Origin: Anaeroplasma bactoclasticum
GTDB taxonomy: Bacteria; Bacillota_I; Bacilli_A; Acholeplasmatales; Anaeroplasmataceae
DNA length: 41,545 bases
NCBI RefSeq assembly: GCF_003550015.1
Contig: NZ_QXEV01000015.1
Location: 1-41,545 of the forward strand
Reading direction: 5' to 3'
Part shown: positions 34,702 through 41,545 of the stretch, in pieces
How the letters are laid out: each line of letters starts with the position of its first letter
Numbering within the stretch: the stretch's first letter is position 1
Program-made: the position numbers and the translations under genes
Notes under the pieces: model-generated
Database searches by the model: none
What the model was told of the DNA's origin: nothing
Seen by the model: the letters and a program-made list of their open reading frames with translations, nothing else

Positions 34702-36189
34702 TTATTCTTCATCTTCTAAAATTAAATCCGAATCCTTTTTGGTTATTAGTTTAAATAAATAAAATCCAGAAATAACTATGGTTAATCCAATTCCAATATA
34801 AATTGCCGTAACATAAGAAATCCACTTGCCTAAAGCCAAATTAGGCTCTGCCAAAATATAGGTTGTAACGACAGCGGTCATAAACATTGCAGGTATAGCA
34901 GTAAATAGGGATATGTATTTTTTCTTCCTAGTCTTATATAAGTATCCACTACTTACCCATAAGCAAATTGCGGCTAACACTTGGTTTGACCAAGCAAACC
35001 ACCTCCAAAGTATATTAAAATTCGATGGATTAGTAAAATTCCATATACTAATACCTATTACACAAGCGAATAATGGAATGGTTAATAATAACCTATTTTT
35101 CAATTTTTTAGGATCTGCGTTTATTGCCTCACCAACAATTAATCTTAAGCTTCTTAAGGCTGTATCCCCACTAGTTATTGGGCATATAACAACACCAACT
35201 ATAGCTAAGATTGTTCCAAATGTACCAAGCACTCCCTTAGAAATATCATTTACAGAGGATGAGCTTCCACCAATAGTATTTAATAGATTCCATCCTTCTT
35301 CTGTATTAACTCTAAAGAATGCCATTGCAGCGGCAGCCCAAATTAATGCAATAATACCTTCAGCTACCATGGCACCATAAAATATTTGTCTTCCTTCCTT
35401 TTCACTTTTAATACATTTGGCTATCATTGGAGATTGGGTTGCATGAAATCCACTCACAGCTCCACAAGCCACAGTTGTCATCATAAATGGCCACCAAGGA
35501 AGTGAATTATTTGCCTTAGAAAAATCTTTAAAATTATTAAATAATTCTAACATTGGATATTCATTTGAATTTGACATTATACCAATAATTACAGCAATAG
35601 CCATAGAAATAAGAACAATACCAAAAATAGGATATAGCTTACCAATCACCTTATCTATTGGTACTATTGTACTAACAAAATAATATATTAGAATAATAAT
35701 CATCCATATCCAGGCTTTAACATTTCCGCTAGTTAAGGATTCAAGTAATGTAGATGGAGATACTACAAATACTGCAGTAACTAAAATTAATAATATAATG
35801 GAAAACACTCTCATAATAATTTCTATCGCTTTCCCTGAATACTTTCCAGCAAGCTTAACAATAGATTCTCCATTATTTCTAGATGAAATCATACCAGAAA
35901 AATAATCATGTACTGCTCCACCTAATATACAGCCTAAAACAATCCATATAAATACAATTGGCCCAAAAAGTGCTCCACTAATTGCACCAAAAATAGGTCC
36001 TGTACCAGCTATATTCAAAAGTTCAATTAAGAATGACTTCCATTTTGGAAGAGGTGTTATATCTACACCATCAGGGTTTTTAATTGCTGGAGTTTTTCTA
36101 TCATCTATCTTAAATATCTTTTCACTAACTCTACTATAGATTAAATATCCTCCAACTAAAACAAATAAAGAAATAAAAAAAGTAATCAT
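34702..36189 (-). CDS. cstA: Carbon starvation protein CstA family (peptide/pyruvate transporter)
   Basis: Large multi-pass membrane protein. Relatives import peptides or pyruvate in starved cells. The start at ATG 36189 is set by AAGGAGG 5 nt upstream (ATG 36219 lies before it), giving 495 residues and roughly 13-14 helices. The diagnostic N-terminal block LNIAGTGPIFGAISGALFGP, GAVHDYFSGM and GFHATQSPMIAKC are present. It is of the short type, without the extended C-terminal domain of E. coli CstA. Own promoter and terminator. Confidence 0.92.
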   Translation of the reverse strand: MITFFISLFVLVGGYLIYSRVSEKIFKIDDRKTPAIKNPDGVDITPLPKWKSFLIELLNIAGTGPIFGAISGALFGPIVFIWIVLGCILGGAVHDYFSGMISSRNNGESIVKLAGKYSGKAIEIIMRVFSIILLILVTAVFVVSPSTLLESLTSGNVKAWIWMIIILIYYFVSTIVPIDKVIGKLYPIFGIVLISMAIAVIIGIMSNSNEYPMLELFNNFKDFSKANNSLPWWPFMMTTVACGAVSGFHATQSPMIAKCIKSEKEGRQIFYGAMVAEGIIALIWAAAAMAFFRVNTEEGWNLLNTIGGSSSSVNDISKGVLGTFGTILAIVGVVICPITSGDTALRSLRLIVGEAINADPKKLKNRLLLTIPLFACVIGISIWNFTNPSNFNILWRWFAWSNQVLAAICLWVSSGYLYKTRKKKYISLFTAIPAMFMTAVVTTYILAEPNLALGKWISYVTAIYIGIGLTIVISGFYLFKLITKKDSDLILEDEE

Positions 36190-36238
36190 ACATACCTCCT
36201 TCTTATAGAATTCATTCATAGCTATCTCTATACTATAA

Positions 36239-36247
36239 ATTATAACA
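36239..36247 (-). promoter_or_regulatory. Extended -10 promoter of cstA
   Basis: The minus strand has TGTTATAAT (TATAAT 36239-36244), 50 nt before the start. The -35 is weak (TTTTAT). Confidence 0.5.
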
Positions 36248-36317
36248 AGGTTATGATATGAATAAAAGTAATATATGATATTTCAAAAAAGATAAGACAA
36301 AAATTAAAAATAATGTT

Positions 36318-36352
36318 TAAAAAAAGAGCTTTAAACCGAAGTTCAAAGCTCT
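36318..36352 (-). terminator. Terminator of the alkylation-repair gene
   Basis: AGAGCTTT/AAAGCTCT stem, 12-nt loop and a T run leftward, directly after the stop codon. Confidence 0.7.
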
Positions 36353-36356
36353 AACT

Positions 36357-37028
36357 TTATCTTAATGTTTTTAAATATTCTTTATGCTCTTTAGAAACTC
36401 TAAAGGATTCAAGGGCCTTTTGAATTGCTTTATTATGTACCCAATCCTCTAATATATGCTTCTCAAAATAAGGAATAGTCTTTTCATATTGTTTTGCAAG
36501 AGATGTCGCAAAATACCAAGCAACCATCATTTTTAAATAATAGTCTTCTCCTTTTTTATTTGCTACTATATTTAAGTATTCTTCTTTAAAATCATCCCCT
36601 AAAAATTCATTCATTAAAATCCTTATACCAAATCTTGCAGTATAAACATGACTAGAAGAAATCCATTCTTTAATATATGGTAATAGTTTATCATGATTCT
36701 TAGCAAATACCTTTGGGCTTGATTGATCCGATACAGGCCAACAATCCACATATGGTAAAAATCTATTAATCTCTTTAATACATGTATCAAAATCTTTGAT
36801 GAAAGAAATCAGAAAAAAATGAACTAAATTCTCTTCATAATATTCATGAGGAAGCTCATTCAAAAAACCTAAGCCTTCTTTTGTATCTTTCAATTCTTTT
36901 GCTAATTTTCTTAAATTTGGGCTTCTTACACCTAAAATTTTATCACTTGCAATATTTGGTACAAGCTTTGCTTGAAAATCCTTATATTTTAAATCAGCAA
37001 GAGGAATTAATTTTTCATAAATCCCCAT
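36357..37028 (-). CDS. DNA alkylation repair protein (AlkD-like HEAT-repeat fold)
   Basis: A 223-residue all-helical protein of the AlkC/AlkD glycosylase superfamily, which removes N3- or N7-alkylated bases. Visible features: GVRSPNLRKLAKEL near the N-terminus, YVDCWPVSDQSSPKVF, where W and D have the spacing of the AlkD active-site pair, ARFGIRILMNEFL, and a Trp in MVAWYFATS near the position of the third key residue. AGGAGG precedes the ATG. It follows the Nudix gene by 9 nt, forming a small repair or cleanup operon with it. Confidence 0.85.
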   Translation of the reverse strand: MGIYEKLIPLADLKYKDFQAKLVPNIASDKILGVRSPNLRKLAKELKDTKEGLGFLNELPHEYYEENLVHFFLISFIKDFDTCIKEINRFLPYVDCWPVSDQSSPKVFAKNHDKLLPYIKEWISSSHVYTARFGIRILMNEFLGDDFKEEYLNIVANKKGEDYYLKMMVAWYFATSLAKQYEKTIPYFEKHILEDWVHNKAIQKALESFRVSKEHKEYLKTLR

Positions 37029-37037
37029 ATTAGCCTC

Positions 37038-37496
37038 CTATAAAACATTATTCTTTATTCCATTATAATAATCTTCAATTGCTTTTTTATGATTCAAAGA
37101 TGCTATAATGGGTAATTCTTCTTTAGAAAAGAATTTCAATTCTAAAGATTCAGAATCTATAGATAAAGTACCAGAGGTAATATGTGCCTTAAATACAGCA
37201 CATATCACATGTGCCATATCTCCACTAGGCCATTCCATATCTTTATTATGATATATACCTATTAAATAATCTAATTCTATATCTAAGCCAGTTTCTTCTT
37301 TAACTTCTCTTATAGCACCTTCATGGTATGTCTCTCCCATTTCCATAATTCCACCAGGAAGTCCCCATTTTCCATTATCGCTTCTTCTTTGTAATAATAT
37401 TTTATTATCTCTTTCAATAATAGCACCAGAAGCATTCATAATTATTTTATCATGACCTACTTTACTTCTTATATATTTAACATAATCTTTTTCCAT
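37038..37496 (-). CDS. Nudix hydrolase
   Basis: Hydrolyses a nucleoside-diphosphate-linked substrate. The complete Nudix box GGIMEMGETYHEGAIREVKEETGLD is visible as two parts: GGIMEMGE and REVKEETGL. I start at ATG 37496 (152 residues) because AAGGAT lies about 8 nt upstream, whereas ATG 37502 is too close. It overlaps the truncated GNAT frame by 20 nt and precedes the alkylation-repair gene. Substrate unknown; mutagenic nucleotide cleanup would fit the neighbour. Confidence 0.9.
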   Translation of the reverse strand: MEKDYVKYIRSKVGHDKIIMNASGAIIERDNKILLQRRSDNGKWGLPGGIMEMGETYHEGAIREVKEETGLDIELDYLIGIYHNKDMEWPSGDMAHVICAVFKAHITSGTLSIDSESLELKFFSKEELPIIASLNHKKAIEDYYNGIKNNVL

Positions 37497-37848
37497 ATTC
37501 ATCTATCCTTAATCCCATTTCAATTCGAATGTTATGATTCTTTATATCACTATTTGAATAAGCAAATAAATCAAATCCAATAATTTCAAAGCCATTCTTT
37601 TCATAAAAAGAAATAGCTTTATAATTATAACTTTGAGTTTCTAAAACAACCATTCTAGCACCGCTTTTTTTAGCGTCTATCTTAATTTGATCAAGAAGCA
37701 TTTTACCAATACCTTTACCTCTTAAATCATTATCAAATATTATAATATTCGATATTCTAAACCTTCTATTCCACTTCTCATAGAATCCCTCAACAAAGCC
37801 TTTTAGGGAATCTTTTTCAAAGTATCCATAGGCAATAGGATTATCCAA
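37477..37848 (-). pseudogene. N-terminally truncated GNAT acetyltransferase
   Basis: The frame retains the acetyl-CoA loop LRGKGIGKMLLDQ and the C-terminal SYNYKAISFYEKNGFEIIGFD, but starts abruptly at strand beta2. The first strand and two helices of the fold, roughly 40-50 residues, are missing. An in-frame TAG directly precedes the only possible initiator, TTG 37848, and there is no ribosome binding site. A neighbouring frame upstream could supply part of the N-terminus through a frameshift. The following Nudix gene overlaps it, so it may once have been translationally coupled. Confidence 0.65.
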
Positions 37849-37850
37849 CT

Positions 37851-38120
37851 AAGAGGATAGCATTTCATCATAAATTGCACCTTTTTGCACGATATGCAAA
37901 ACAATCTTTCTCTTTTTTTGTATGGATACACACTTTTTTCGATTTTTATAATAAGACGCAATGTAATTTAAATACATTTCACTGACAATACGCAAAGTAT
38001 ATTTTCGATTTTTTGGTAGAATTCTACCTTTTTGTCGATTTCAAAAGATTGAAAGTGCAACGTATTTTTTTACAAATGAGCAACACATTCAGCGATTCAC
38101 TCATAGATATGCGGATTCGG
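37851..38120 (-). repeat. Candidate intergenic element with TCGATTT motifs and a perfect palindrome
   Basis: A gene-free stretch of about 300 bp contains the perfect 14-bp palindrome GGTAGAATTCTACC (38015-38028), flanked by three copies of TCGATTT in T-rich context (near 37949, 38005 and 38034) and a TTGCA/TGCAA inverted repeat near 37890. On the minus strand a 35-codon frame from GTG 38132, followed in a shifted frame by about 60 open codons ending at 37851, gives basic, cysteine-containing peptides. I cannot tell whether it is a decayed gene or a repeat unit. Confidence 0.4.
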
Positions 38121-38147
38121 AAATGATCCACATGTTTTTAATCAAAA

Positions 38148-38912
38148 TTAATCAACATATTTTTTTACTGATTTCCCCCAAATATGCATAATCCATTTTT
38201 GAGGTAATAATTTACTCCAAAGATGTTCATACTTCACAAAAAGGGAACAAACAGACATATCCTTTCCTCTTTTTGAATCTTTCATAGCCTTACGTGCTAC
38301 TTTTTCTGTGGGTACAATTCCATAGTACTTAACTTTCTTACCATTATGTTCTTTTTTAAGCATATCTGTGTCAATCCATCCAGGGCATACTGCAGTAGCG
38401 CTTATACCTTTTTCTTTTAGCTCATAATTTAAACTTCTTGTATAAGATCTTAAAAAAACCTTGGTTGCAGAATATAGTGCAATATATGGATTAGGCTGAA
38501 ATGATGATGCCGAAGATATATTTAATATTTTTGCACCTTTATTCATATAAGGAATAGCATAATTACAAATTATAGCTGGAACCTTACAGTTAATTTCAAT
38601 TGTTTTAGATATTTCCTCTTGAGTGAAATTTACTATTTTATCCATTTTGGATATGCCTGCATTATTAATTAAATATTTAACATCTGGCTTGTGTTCTTCT
38701 AATAAATTACGTATTTTTTTAGCTTCTTCTTCACTAGCTAAATCACATTGTATTGGAAATATCTTATCTAAATACTTATTAGATAATTCTTGAAGCTTTT
38801 CGCTATTTCTGCCAATTGCCCAGATTATATCTATATCTTCTTTTAATAATTCCTGTATAAAAGCTTTACCTAAACCACCGGTTGCACCAGTTAGAATTGC
38901 AATTTTACTCAT
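38148..38912 (-). CDS. Short-chain dehydrogenase/reductase
   Basis: Classical SDR, 254 residues, NAD(P)-dependent. N-terminal cofactor motif TGATGGLG, INNAG after strand 4, catalytic Ser in NISSASS, YSATK with the Tyr and Lys pair, and PGWIDTDM. A C-terminal basic/aromatic tail may contact membrane or substrate, as in DltE/YqjQ-like enzymes. AGGAAG lies upstream of the ATG. Its leader contains a short ORF and a GC-rich stem. Substrate unknown. Confidence 0.9.
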   Translation of the reverse strand: MSKIAILTGATGGLGKAFIQELLKEDIDIIWAIGRNSEKLQELSNKYLDKIFPIQCDLASEEEAKKIRNLLEEHKPDVKYLINNAGISKMDKIVNFTQEEISKTIEINCKVPAIICNYAIPYMNKGAKILNISSASSFQPNPYIALYSATKVFLRSYTRSLNYELKEKGISATAVCPGWIDTDMLKKEHNGKKVKYYGIVPTEKVARKAMKDSKRGKDMSVCSLFVKYEHLWSKLLPQKWIMHIWGKSVKKYVD

Positions 38913-38936
38913 ATTATTTTCTTCCTGACCTTTTTT

Positions 38937-38984
38937 CTATTTTTTTACAAGCAAACATACCGCTTCGACGGTCGGATGCGTCAT
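38937..38984 (-). CDS. Short upstream ORF in the SDR leader (15 codons)
   Basis: ATG 38984 to TAG 38937 encodes MTHPTVEAVCLLVKK. It lies in a leader of about 90 nt between a plausible promoter and the SDR start, and its stop is 24 nt before the SDR ATG. This stretch (38955-38985) is strikingly GC-rich for the region. AAGGG lies only 3 nt before its ATG, so translation is uncertain. It could be a leader peptide or part of a mobile/repeat sequence. Confidence 0.3.
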   Translation of the reverse strand: MTHPTVEAVCLLVKK

Positions 38985-39006
38985 CAACCCTTAATACACG
39001 TTAAGA

Positions 39007-39035
39007 AATATAAATAACAAATAATAACATAACAA
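39007..39035 (-). promoter_or_regulatory. Promoter of the SDR gene
   Basis: The minus strand has TTGTTA (39030-39035), a 17-nt spacer and TATATT (39007-39012). It gives a leader of about 88 nt. Confidence 0.55.
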
Positions 39036-39099
39036 CATCACCAATAGTTGTTAAATATTCATTAGATGTAGCTTATTCTTAACCACCAAAGGATAAAAA

Positions 39100-39627
39100 T
39101 TATTCTAAAATATATTCTACTATTTCTCCATTAGATACTTCACAAACGTCTAAGAAACGTTCCATTAGCAAGCCATGACAAACAATAATAACCTCACCAT
39201 AATTCTTATATTTTTCTAAAACTAAATATACTCTATCTTTCATAGAATTCGCTGTCTCATAATTATATTTTGGATCATTTGATTTTTCTCCATCATTTTT
39301 AAAGAATTCTTTAAGGTTTTCTTTAGCCTCATCATCAGGTATATAATTATAATCTATATTCGCTACCCACTCATGAAGGTTCGTTTCAACAACTAAATCA
39401 ATCCCTAATTCTTTAGATATAATCGCAGCTGAGTGCATAGCCCTTCCATATGGTGATGTAACAATGATTTTAGCACTTTTTAACCTTTTATCTTTTGCTG
39501 TAGCTTTAATTTGTTCTACTCCCTTATTTGAAAGTGGAAGCATATTAAAACCCCAATTCTTATATATCTTTGTATCTGCTAAAGTAAAATCAGTTTCTCC
39601 ATGACGGATAAAATAAAACTTTGTCAT
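39100..39627 (-). CDS. Histidine phosphatase superfamily protein
   Basis: A phosphoglycerate-mutase-like phosphatase with the phospho-accepting His in FYFIRHGETD at the N-terminus, the SPYGRAMHSA motif with the second Arg, the proton donor Glu in NLHEWVANIDY, and the second His in VIIVCHGLLM. I start at ATG 39627 (175 residues) because GAGG lies 8 nt upstream and RHGE then sits near residue 8, as usual. The longer frame to 39690 is not supported. Substrate unknown; not a glycolytic mutase by length. Confidence 0.88.
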   Translation of the reverse strand: MTKFYFIRHGETDFTLADTKIYKNWGFNMLPLSNKGVEQIKATAKDKRLKSAKIIVTSPYGRAMHSAAIISKELGIDLVVETNLHEWVANIDYNYIPDDEAKENLKEFFKNDGEKSNDPKYNYETANSMKDRVYLVLEKYKNYGEVIIVCHGLLMERFLDVCEVSNGEIVEYILE

Positions 39628-39653
39628 ATAGTAACCTCTATTTTCATTTATTT

Positions 39654-39749
39654 CTATTGTTTTTTTACATAAATACAATTCAAAATCCAATAATCATCCA
39701 TTACAAGTTCATCTTTTAAAAGCTTTGCAAATGATTCATAGGTAATTTT
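39654..39749 (-). pseudogene. 31-codon protein-like remnant after grpB
   Basis: Immediately after the TGA of the GrpB gene the same frame continues for 31 codons to a TAG, with a natural-looking sequence (YESFAKLLKDELVMDDYW segment). It has no start or RBS. It could be the tail of a deleted gene or of an originally longer fusion. Not recognised. Confidence 0.4.
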
Positions 39750-40310
39750 TCAATATCTATTGCCGTATATCAGTTTAGCTTGCTCTGTATATTTCTTCAC
39801 GAACTCAGTTTTTGCATTTGTATAAGCATCTCGATTATGTTCGTATTCTTTCCATAACGAAAGTTTTAATTTCTCATATTCTTTTGCAACATCAGGAAAC
39901 TCGATAAGATAATCTCTAAAATACAATTCATTATTATCGCCTGCATATCTTAAATGCAAATGAAATGTACGTTCTGCAAAACCGTTTTCGGTATATCCTT
40001 TATTGAAAGATAATCTATTCTCACTTTGTGACATACAAATATAGCCGTTTTTTATAACCAAATCTTTATAATCAAACAAATTGCCTTCCCTTGGGATTTC
40101 TACAAGAATATCAATAATTGGTTTTGCCCATATAGTAGGTATTGCCGTACTTCCAATATGACTGATTCTACACATTTTCGAAAGAGCATTTTTTAAAAGA
40201 GTTTCTTCCTCCAAATACCAGTTTTTCCAACATTCTTGGTGTTCTACCAAAACAATAGGAAACAACTGCCACAATTCCTCCAATGTCATTTCTGATAAAT
40301 TCTTTCTCAT
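39750..40310 (-). CDS. GrpB family protein (UPF0157, nucleotidyltransferase-like)
   Basis: 186 residues of the GrpB/CoaE-domain-associated family, which has a nucleotidyltransferase-like fold. Key segments: SHIGSTAIPTIWAKPIIDILVEI, recognisable as HIGSTAIP plus AKPIIDI, FHLHLRYAG, YFRDYLIEFPDVAKEYEKLK and NRDAYTNAKTEFV. AGGTGAG precedes the ATG. These proteins are common in accessory regions of Firmicutes, and their substrate is not established here. Confidence 0.9.
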   Translation of the reverse strand: MRKNLSEMTLEELWQLFPIVLVEHQECWKNWYLEEETLLKNALSKMCRISHIGSTAIPTIWAKPIIDILVEIPREGNLFDYKDLVIKNGYICMSQSENRLSFNKGYTENGFAERTFHLHLRYAGDNNELYFRDYLIEFPDVAKEYEKLKLSLWKEYEHNRDAYTNAKTEFVKKYTEQAKLIYGNRY

Positions 40311-40354
40311 TTATCTCACCTACACATTACTATTTATCTGTTTCTTTCATATGA

Positions 40355-40363
40355 ATTATATCA
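40355..40363 (-). promoter_or_regulatory. Extended -10 promoter of the GrpB gene
   Basis: The minus strand has TGATATAAT (TATAAT 40355-40360), about 45 nt before the ATG. No good -35 is seen. Confidence 0.45.
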
Positions 40364-40433
40364 TAGAACTTATTATTTTTTCCATTGGCTTACCAATCGT
40401 AATATTACTATTTTCTGATGTATTATAATCCCA
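40356..40433 (-). pseudogene. 25-codon C-terminal-like remnant
   Basis: On the minus strand an open frame between TGA and TAA reads protein-like, ending ITIGKPMEKIISSMI. The preceding bases open in a neighbouring frame (VVREMMGL), as after a frameshift. No start or RBS. The end overlaps the GrpB promoter. Weak evidence of a decayed gene. Confidence 0.25.
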
Positions 40434-40535
40434 TCATTTCTCTTACTACTCTACTTCAATTTAACCCAAAGCATGTTCAGTGAACTAAAGCATTAGCAAC
40501 AACTTTAAATAGCGTTTTGCTTTATTATTTTATAT

Positions 40536-40934
40536 TTAATTAAAACCATATTTTAGTAAATCTTTAATCGTAAAACCTAATTCATCTATATCATATCCAT
40601 TTTCAATTAGTATTTTTTTTACTAATTTTTCATCGAAGCGATCATCAGGCCCCCATGACCCTTTCCATATTTCAAAGGATATTTCCTCAAAAAAATTCAT
40701 GATTTTTTTATTATGTTTCACCCATTTTTTAACTAAAGCTATTTTGTTTTCTCTTTCTTTCCTTTCGTCTTTAGTTAATCTTTTAAATTTATAAGCTTTA
40801 AAAGCACCTTTAATCGTTTTATATCCATAACCTTGGGCATCATCTAAAACTTCACCAGTTTCAGAATCAACTATGATAAATCTAGGATTATTATTTATAA
40901 TAACTTTCTCACTCTTTAGCTTTTTTCCATCCAT
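40536..40934 (-). CDS. Hypothetical protein, 132 residues
   Basis: Not recognised. A basic N-terminal half contains RFIIVDSETGEVLDDAQGYGYKT, seen here as strand FIIVDSETG plus a glycine-rich turn, then a lysine/arginine-rich helix (about 55-85), and an acidic C-terminal half with FEIWKGSWGPDDRFDE. I start at ATG 40934; GAGGAG lies 13 nt upstream, inside the longer reading from 40955. A strong promoter precedes it. Such proteins occur in accessory or mobile regions, but I cannot assign a role. Confidence 0.6.
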   Translation of the reverse strand: MDGKKLKSEKVIINNNPRFIIVDSETGEVLDDAQGYGYKTIKGAFKAYKFKRLTKDERKERENKIALVKKWVKHNKKIMNFFEEISFEIWKGSWGPDDRFDEKLVKKILIENGYDIDELGFTIKDLLKYGFN

Positions 40935-40988
40935 ATTATTTATATTTCTCCTCATATAGTAAATTAAAAATAATTATCTAGCATATAA

Positions 40989-41017
40989 ATTATAATATGT
41001 TTTTAATACATAATCAA
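40989..41017 (-). promoter_or_regulatory. Promoter of the 132-residue hypothetical gene
   Basis: The minus strand has TTGATT (41012-41017), a 17-nt spacer and TATAAT (40989-40994). Confidence 0.7.
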
Positions 41018-41119
41018 TCTTTATATGTATTTATTCCTATATCTTAAAGTGCAAAACAAAAGGTGAATAAATTTATATCTAATACTGTGATGGAGACATC
41101 ACAAGAGGTGTTTGAATTT

Positions 41120-41440
41120 AATGACTAGATGCCACTATCTAGTCCAGATCTAGTCACTAAGACATGGTTAGGGCCATTCATCTAGTCATTTACCCCTATA
41201 TCCCCATACATTTCTTCAAGACTTTGGCAGTGACTAGTTCATTTTTAAGACAATAAAAAAAGGCTCAAAATACCAAAAAGTGATAATCTAAATTTCGAAT
41301 AGTAGCTATACTACCTATAAACGAAAGTAGTAAAATTAATTCTAAATTTCAAGTAGTACATACCTATAAACAATTTGTAGTAAAAATATTAATATATAAA
41401 AAGAATCCTCCCCTTATAATATTGATGTCTAGTCATTAAT
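41120..41440. repeat. Six CTAGTC/GACTAG sites in the right-edge intergenic region
   Basis: CTAGTC or its complement occurs at 41123, 41139, 41150, 41182, 41232 and 41429. The first two form an 8-bp inverted repeat GACTAGAT/ATCTAGTC with a 6-nt loop. The approximately 500-bp gap between 40956 and 41460 has no gene that I can support. Confidence 0.6.
41287..41394. repeat. Imperfect 54-bp tandem repeat (two units)
   Basis: Units begin at 41287 and 41341, both with TCTAAATTTC. Each contains AGTAG near the start, CCTATAAAC in the middle and GTAGTAAAA near the end. Small insertions and deletions separate the units. They lie 70-170 nt before the right-edge gene. Confidence 0.65.
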
Positions 41441-41453
41441 TTAAGAGGAGGAT
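41405..41453 (+). promoter_or_regulatory. -10 box and RBS-sequestering inverted repeat before the right-edge gene
   Basis: ATCCTCC (41405-41411) is complementary to GGAGGAT (41447-41453), the ribosome binding site of the gene at 41461. A TATAAT (41415-41420) lies between them. A transcript starting at this -10 lacks the left arm and would be translated; read-through from outside would be folded and silent. The -35 is unclear. Confidence 0.5.
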
Positions 41454-41460
41454 ATTTTTT

Positions 41461-41545
41461 ATGGAATTTGATTCCATTAAACACCTTGGAGTTAATCCTG
41501 ATTTATTTGATTTAGATAAATGTTCAGAGGATTATGATCAAGGTA
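41461..41545 (+). CDS. N-terminal part of an unidentified gene (cut by the window edge)
   Basis: ATG follows GAGGAGG by about 8 nt. The 28 visible residues begin MEFDSIKHLGVNPDLFDLDK. They are too few to identify. The RBS-masking arm and surrounding repeats resemble the 5' end of an insertion-sequence transposase gene; this is inference from context. Confidence 0.5.
   Translation, partial: MEFDSIKHLGVNPDLFDLDKCSEDYDQG

Noticed and set aside
41063-41134. Short GTG-started ORF ending at the first GACTAG site
   Set aside because: About 23 codons with a doubtful RBS and no upstream continuation; too short to support as a gene.
41287-41394. Short CRISPR array from the repeated units
   Set aside because: Only two imperfect units directly abutting, no constant repeat with unique spacers, no cas genes.

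Overview
The window looks like a chromosomal segment of an AT-rich, low-GC Gram-positive bacterium (Bacillota, probably an Erysipelotrichia-like or related Bacilli lineage). The reasons are strong AGGAGG-type ribosome binding sites, many TTGNNN/TGnTATAAT promoters, U-tract hairpin terminators, a ytxK-like/ackA pair, an ECF transporter S component next to a type III pantothenate kinase, and mostly leftward transcription. This placement is inferred from gene content; no rRNA marker is present. No tRNA, CRISPR array, prophage or recognisable defence system was seen.

Layout. 0.3-4.8 kb holds a five-gene chorismate/tyrosine operon (tyrA-aroB-aroA-chorismate mutase-aroC), translationally coupled, with one strong promoter and an 18-bp palindrome just downstream of its -10. 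4.8-6.5 kb: nfo and a DegV-family gene. 6.6-10.4 kb: pyk and ATP-dependent pfkA, divergent from a short PPi-type phosphofructokinase. 10.5-14.4 kb: a DHH phosphoesterase, ackA with a ytxK-like methyltransferase, and a TRIC-type membrane protein. 14.7-18.4 kb: gdhA, a zinc-ribbon/transglutaminase lipoprotein and mntP. 18.5-22.9 kb: a tail-anchored hypothetical protein, two alpha/beta hydrolases, coaX with a probable pantothenate transporter, and rpsU. 22.95-23.05 kb is an orphan small-RNA candidate. 23.1-27.4 kb holds membrane proteins, including a CASTOR/POLLUX-type channel. 27.5-31.7 kb: a secreted endonuclease I and a long plant-like PPi-phosphofructokinase. 31.9-34.35 kb: an amidase and a queuosine-precursor (VUT) transporter behind a candidate preQ1-I riboswitch. 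34.4-41.5 kb is a looser accessory stretch: cstA, DNA alkylation repair, Nudix, a truncated GNAT, a broken kinase, SDR, histidine phosphatase, GrpB, gene remnants, repeats, and the start of an unidentified gene at the right edge.

How the genes fit together. The central-carbon genes (three phosphofructokinases of two phosphoryl-donor types, pyruvate kinase, acetate kinase, glutamate dehydrogenase) suggest a fermentative organism using both ATP- and PPi-linked glycolysis. The best candidates for new biology are non-coding: the sRNA at about 23.0 kb, the preQ1-like switch controlling a transporter-amidase pair, inverted repeats placed on the mntP and aro promoters, an intergenic element near 38 kb, and the repeat-rich leader at 41.1-41.46 kb. 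I did not find a clear multi-gene novel system. All family calls come from motifs read by eye, without database searches.
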